This document shows, in pieces, positions 62,203 to 64,000 of a DNA stretch of 64,000 bases (positions are counted from its first letter, which is position 1; the number at the start of each line of letters is the position of its first letter). Source of the stretch: Mycobacteriales bacterium (lineage in GTDB: Bacteria > Actinomycetota > Actinomycetes > Mycobacteriales > QHCE01); assembly GCA_013362805.1 (NCBI GenBank), contig JABFVL010000050.1, positions 61,226 through 125,225 on the forward strand, given 5' to 3'. Under the pieces are notes generated by a model, which saw only the letters and a list, made by a program, of their open reading frames with translations, was not told where the DNA came from and made no database searches. The translations under genes and the position numbers were made by a program.

Positions 62203-62734
62203 ACGCCTTGATGCCTTCTCGCCATGTTTTATCGAGTTCGGATCCAGGTGGATATCGCTGATCGAGTTCCAACATCACCATGCCATGAGCGAAAGACCAC
62301 AATGCTTGCGCAAGGTGCGGCTCTTTCGCCGCGATGAAGAATGGAGCTCCTGACCACTCTTCTAGTCCTTTGGGAAGCGAACGGCGGTCCAAAGCGCCAG
62401 TAGTTGATAGCCGATACAAATTGGGGTGTTCGAGCCCGTACGCGCGGTACGCCGCCAGTAGGCTCGTGATGCGCTCGGGCTCAGCCAATGCGGCATACAT
62501 GACCTCCCCCACCTCGATAAGGGCAGATTCGATGAGGGCGAGTTCTACGGCTTCCTTGTTTCGAAAGTGCTTGTAGATGGAAGGGGCGCGAATGCCTAGG
62601 CGCTCAGCAAGGGCGCGCATTGTGAGGGAGCCCGGCCCCTCACGTTCGAGCAGCTCGCGGGCTATTTCCACAATTTGTGTCGCCCGCGGAGATCGTGTTG
62701 TGCGGACGACGCTGTCCACTGTTATGGCCTTCAC
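62162..62734 (-). CDS. TetR/AcrR family regulator (WHG-domain type)
   Basis: A 190-residue repressor: HTH TMRALAERLGIRAPSIYKHF (about 38-57), then a C-terminal domain with YRAYGLEHPNLYRLSTTGAL, the TetR_C_13 signature. It follows the SRPBCC gene with a 4-bp overlap, so both are transcribed together from the promoter near 63246-63297, where a large inverted repeat with two TAAC-type dyads provides a probable operator. Autoregulation is likely. Confidence 0.9.
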   Translation of the reverse strand: MKAITVDSVVRTTRSPRATQIVEIARELLEREGPGSLTMRALAERLGIRAPSIYKHFRNKEAVELALIESALIEVGEVMYAALAEPERITSLLAAYRAYGLEHPNLYRLSTTGALDRRSLPKGLEEWSGAPFFIAAKEPHLAQALWSFAHGMVMLELDQRYPPGSELDKTWREGIKAFSAAVHQEVPAHE

Positions 62735-63231
62735 TGTTGCTCGACTCGGGCTTTGAGCGCGCGGTTCATCGCTGCGAAGTTGTCGGCGACATCGAGCTGT
62801 TTGCCGAGAAATGGCACTAGCACTCCGGTGAACTTTTCTCCGTGGATGAGGCGAATTCGCTTTGGGGTGAGTGTCTCGATATGAAAATAGTGTTCCCCAT
62901 CGACAACACCCACCATGCCAAAGCGCCCGATCCAGCGGAGCTCACGCCCAGGTTCGGCGGCCAACACGGTCGGCGTGAAGGTGTTGGTTTTGCCGTTGTT
63001 GCTGATTTCAACGCTGAGTCTGGTGCCTGTGATGGGTTCACCACTGATTTTGGTGATGAACGGATTCCATTGAGGATGGTTCGTAAAATCCGTCAGTGTC
63101 GACCACACCTGTTCCGCTGAGGCGTCTATCTCGATGCTGGTTTGGGGTGTGCGGGGTTTGATTCGGCTCCAGATGTAGCTAGCGGCCAAGATGGCGATTA
63201 AGGCGGCGAGAATGCTGAGGGCGATTATCAT
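62731..63231 (-). CDS. SRPBCC family protein (polyketide cyclase/START-like)
   Basis: A 166-residue protein with an N-terminal membrane segment (about 2-21, IIALSILAALIAILAASYIW) and a START-like SRPBCC domain: SIEIDASAEQVWSTLTDF, WNPFITKISG, ELRWIGRFGMVGVVDGEHYF. The fold binds hydrophobic ligands; catalysis is not implied. It is co-transcribed with the TetR gene downstream, which may respond to the same ligand. Its start lies 15 bp from the inverted-repeat operator. Confidence 0.88.
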   Translation of the reverse strand: MIIALSILAALIAILAASYIWSRIKPRTPQTSIEIDASAEQVWSTLTDFTNHPQWNPFITKISGEPITGTRLSVEISNNGKTNTFTPTVLAAEPGRELRWIGRFGMVGVVDGEHYFHIETLTPKRIRLIHGEKFTGVLVPFLGKQLDVADNFAAMNRALKARVEQQ

Positions 63232-63245
63232 CGGATCCTTCTTCC

Positions 63246-63297
63246 TTGCGTGGCTAACGTTGTTAGCTACAGTAGGCTAACAACGTTAGCCACGCAA
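63246..63297. promoter_or_regulatory. 52-bp perfect inverted repeat, probable TetR operator pair
   Basis: Arms 63246-63267 and 63276-63297 are perfect reverse complements (22 bp) around an 8-bp spacer, and each contains its own dyad GCTAAC-N3-GTTAGC. The site lies directly upstream of the SRPBCC-TetR operon (start 63231), so two TetR dimers could bind there. Confidence 0.8.
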
Positions 63298-63327
63298 CAA
63301 GAGTCACCCAGCTATTCACCAAACCGA

Positions 63328-63909
63328 CTAAGAGACTTTCACCTTCGCGTAGCGCATGATTTGAACATCAGAACCCGACCAGCCCTCCACGAACTCGAAA
63401 CGTCGCGGCTCATAGCCGCCAGAAAACAACGGAATGCCCGAACCAAGCACCACTGGATTTACCTTCACTATGAGCTCATCAATCTCAGACATGAGGGCCT
63501 GTGCGAGGGTGGCCCCTCCACAGAGATATATATCCTTCCCGTCTTCCTTCTTGAGCTCTCGAATCGCGGCGACTGGATTACCGCTAATCAACTTCACAGC
63601 GGGATCCGGCTGTCCAGACATTGAACTAGAGACCACATATTGACGCAGGCGCGGATACTGATCGGTCAGGCCGACTTTCGCGCCCACCTCGTAGGTATTT
63701 CGACCAGAAACTACGGTGTCAAAGCGCACGTTTTCCACTGTGGAATCAATACCGAAAGCGTCTAGCGCTGGCTTGGGAAGCGTCTCGGGGAAATGCTCTT
63801 TCAACAGAGCGATGTATTCAGGCCCTGGATTGAAGTCCTCGTACGTTCCATCCGGGGCCGCGATATATCCATCGATGCTGATGGCTACGAAATAACAAAG
63901 TTTTCGCAC
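63328..63909 (-). CDS. Dihydrofolate reductase family protein (RibD C-terminal type)
   Basis: A 193-residue NADPH-binding protein of the RibD_C/DHFR-like family: RKLCYFVAISIDGYIAAPDG at the N-terminus, VSGRNTYEVG, and the NADPH loop KDIYLCGGATLAQALM. Most members are uncharacterised reductases, not folate enzymes. It follows a dyad-bearing upstream region that probably binds a regulator encoded beyond the window edge. Confidence 0.9.
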   Translation of the reverse strand: MRKLCYFVAISIDGYIAAPDGTYEDFNPGPEYIALLKEHFPETLPKPALDAFGIDSTVENVRFDTVVSGRNTYEVGAKVGLTDQYPRLRQYVVSSSMSGQPDPAVKLISGNPVAAIRELKKEDGKDIYLCGGATLAQALMSEIDELIVKVNPVVLGSGIPLFSGGYEPRRFEFVEGWSGSDVQIMRYAKVKVS

Positions 63910-63943
63910 GGGGTTGCTCCTAAATTCAAACCACTACTATCGA

Positions 63944-63963
63944 AGTACTTTCATGAGAGTACT
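63944..63963. promoter_or_regulatory. Imperfect 20-bp palindrome before the DHFR-family gene
   Basis: AGTACT, TCATGA and AGTACT form a palindrome with one mismatched base pair, 35 bp upstream of the start codon at 63909. An HxlR or ArsR-type regulator is a common partner of such genes, but none is visible before the window ends. Confidence 0.45.
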
Positions 63964-64000
63964 ACATGCATAGTGCTTTGACTAGAACCTTTTCGGCGAC

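Overview
The window comes from an actinobacterium with moderately high GC (about 60% by eye; not computed). Diagnostic genes are rbpA, an lnt/fxsA/rbpA/ppm cluster, garA, ftsR, a DUF881/DUF1290 cluster, a DUF5999 gene and a spore-associated-protein-like secreted protein. Gene order matches two Mycobacterium tuberculosis blocks as I remember them: Rv2050-Rv2053c (rbpA, ppm1, fxsA) and Rv1822-Rv1832 (pgsA2 to gcvB). The spore-associated protein suggests a sporulating, filamentous relative. I cannot name the genus. I see no rRNA, tRNA, insertion sequence, prophage or CRISPR array.

Layout. 1-5.4 kb: a truncated Lrp regulator, an amidohydrolase, then the envelope/transcription cluster lnt-fxsA with convergent rbpA, whose upstream DNA carries a perfect sigma-R type promoter (GGAAT-N18-GTT). 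5.7-6.5 kb: polyprenol-phosphate mannose synthase. 6.6-13.5 kb: the most unusual locus. A membrane-anchored Hsp70-like ATPase without a substrate-binding domain faces an operon of a calcium-repeat acidic protein, a dynamin-like GTPase, a membrane-anchored GrpE-like protein, a second dynamin-like GTPase and another acidic protein. It looks like a chaperone-coupled membrane-remodelling system, distantly reminiscent of mycobacterial iniBAC. 13.7-16.7 kb: a large LuxR-type ATPase regulator coupled to a small HTH partner.

16.7-26 kb: lipid acyltransferase, PAP2 protein, an unknown coiled-coil protein, the spore-associated protein, a NUDIX hydrolase, a PrmC-related methyltransferase behind what looks like a leader-peptide attenuator, threonine aldolase, GNAT, RarD, PIG-L deacetylase and Smr proteins. 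26-31 kb: two PAS-GGDEF-EAL proteins flank a class F sortase and its likely surface partner. 31-34.3 kb: cobalt/nickel ECF transporter genes cbiM, a CbiN-like gene and cbiQ without an ATPase gene, then pabB and a DUF5999 gene.

34.4-42.8 kb: the conserved glycine-cleavage and envelope block on the minus strand (gcvP, MerR, BFN nuclease-like, ftsR, garA, gcvH, DUF881, DUF1290, DUF881, pgsA-like). 43-44.3 kb: a tandem duplication of a DUF3237 gene together with its upstream region. 44.3-51 kb: a coiled-coil protein, a histidine kinase/response regulator/DUF4097 operon and a divergent MMPL transporter. 51-57 kb: KhtTU potassium/proton antiporter, a Cds1-like cysteine desulfhydrase, an ABC-2-like membrane protein, MmcQ, and an NAD(P)-binding protein divergent from its probable TetR repressor with two operator dyads. 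57-64 kb: a lipoprotein, a TetR regulator divergent from an SNF2 helicase-SWIM pair, a TetR/SRPBCC operon headed by a 52-bp inverted repeat, and a dihydrofolate-reductase-family gene. Genes are tightly packed and many neighbours overlap by 4 bp, so translational coupling is common.
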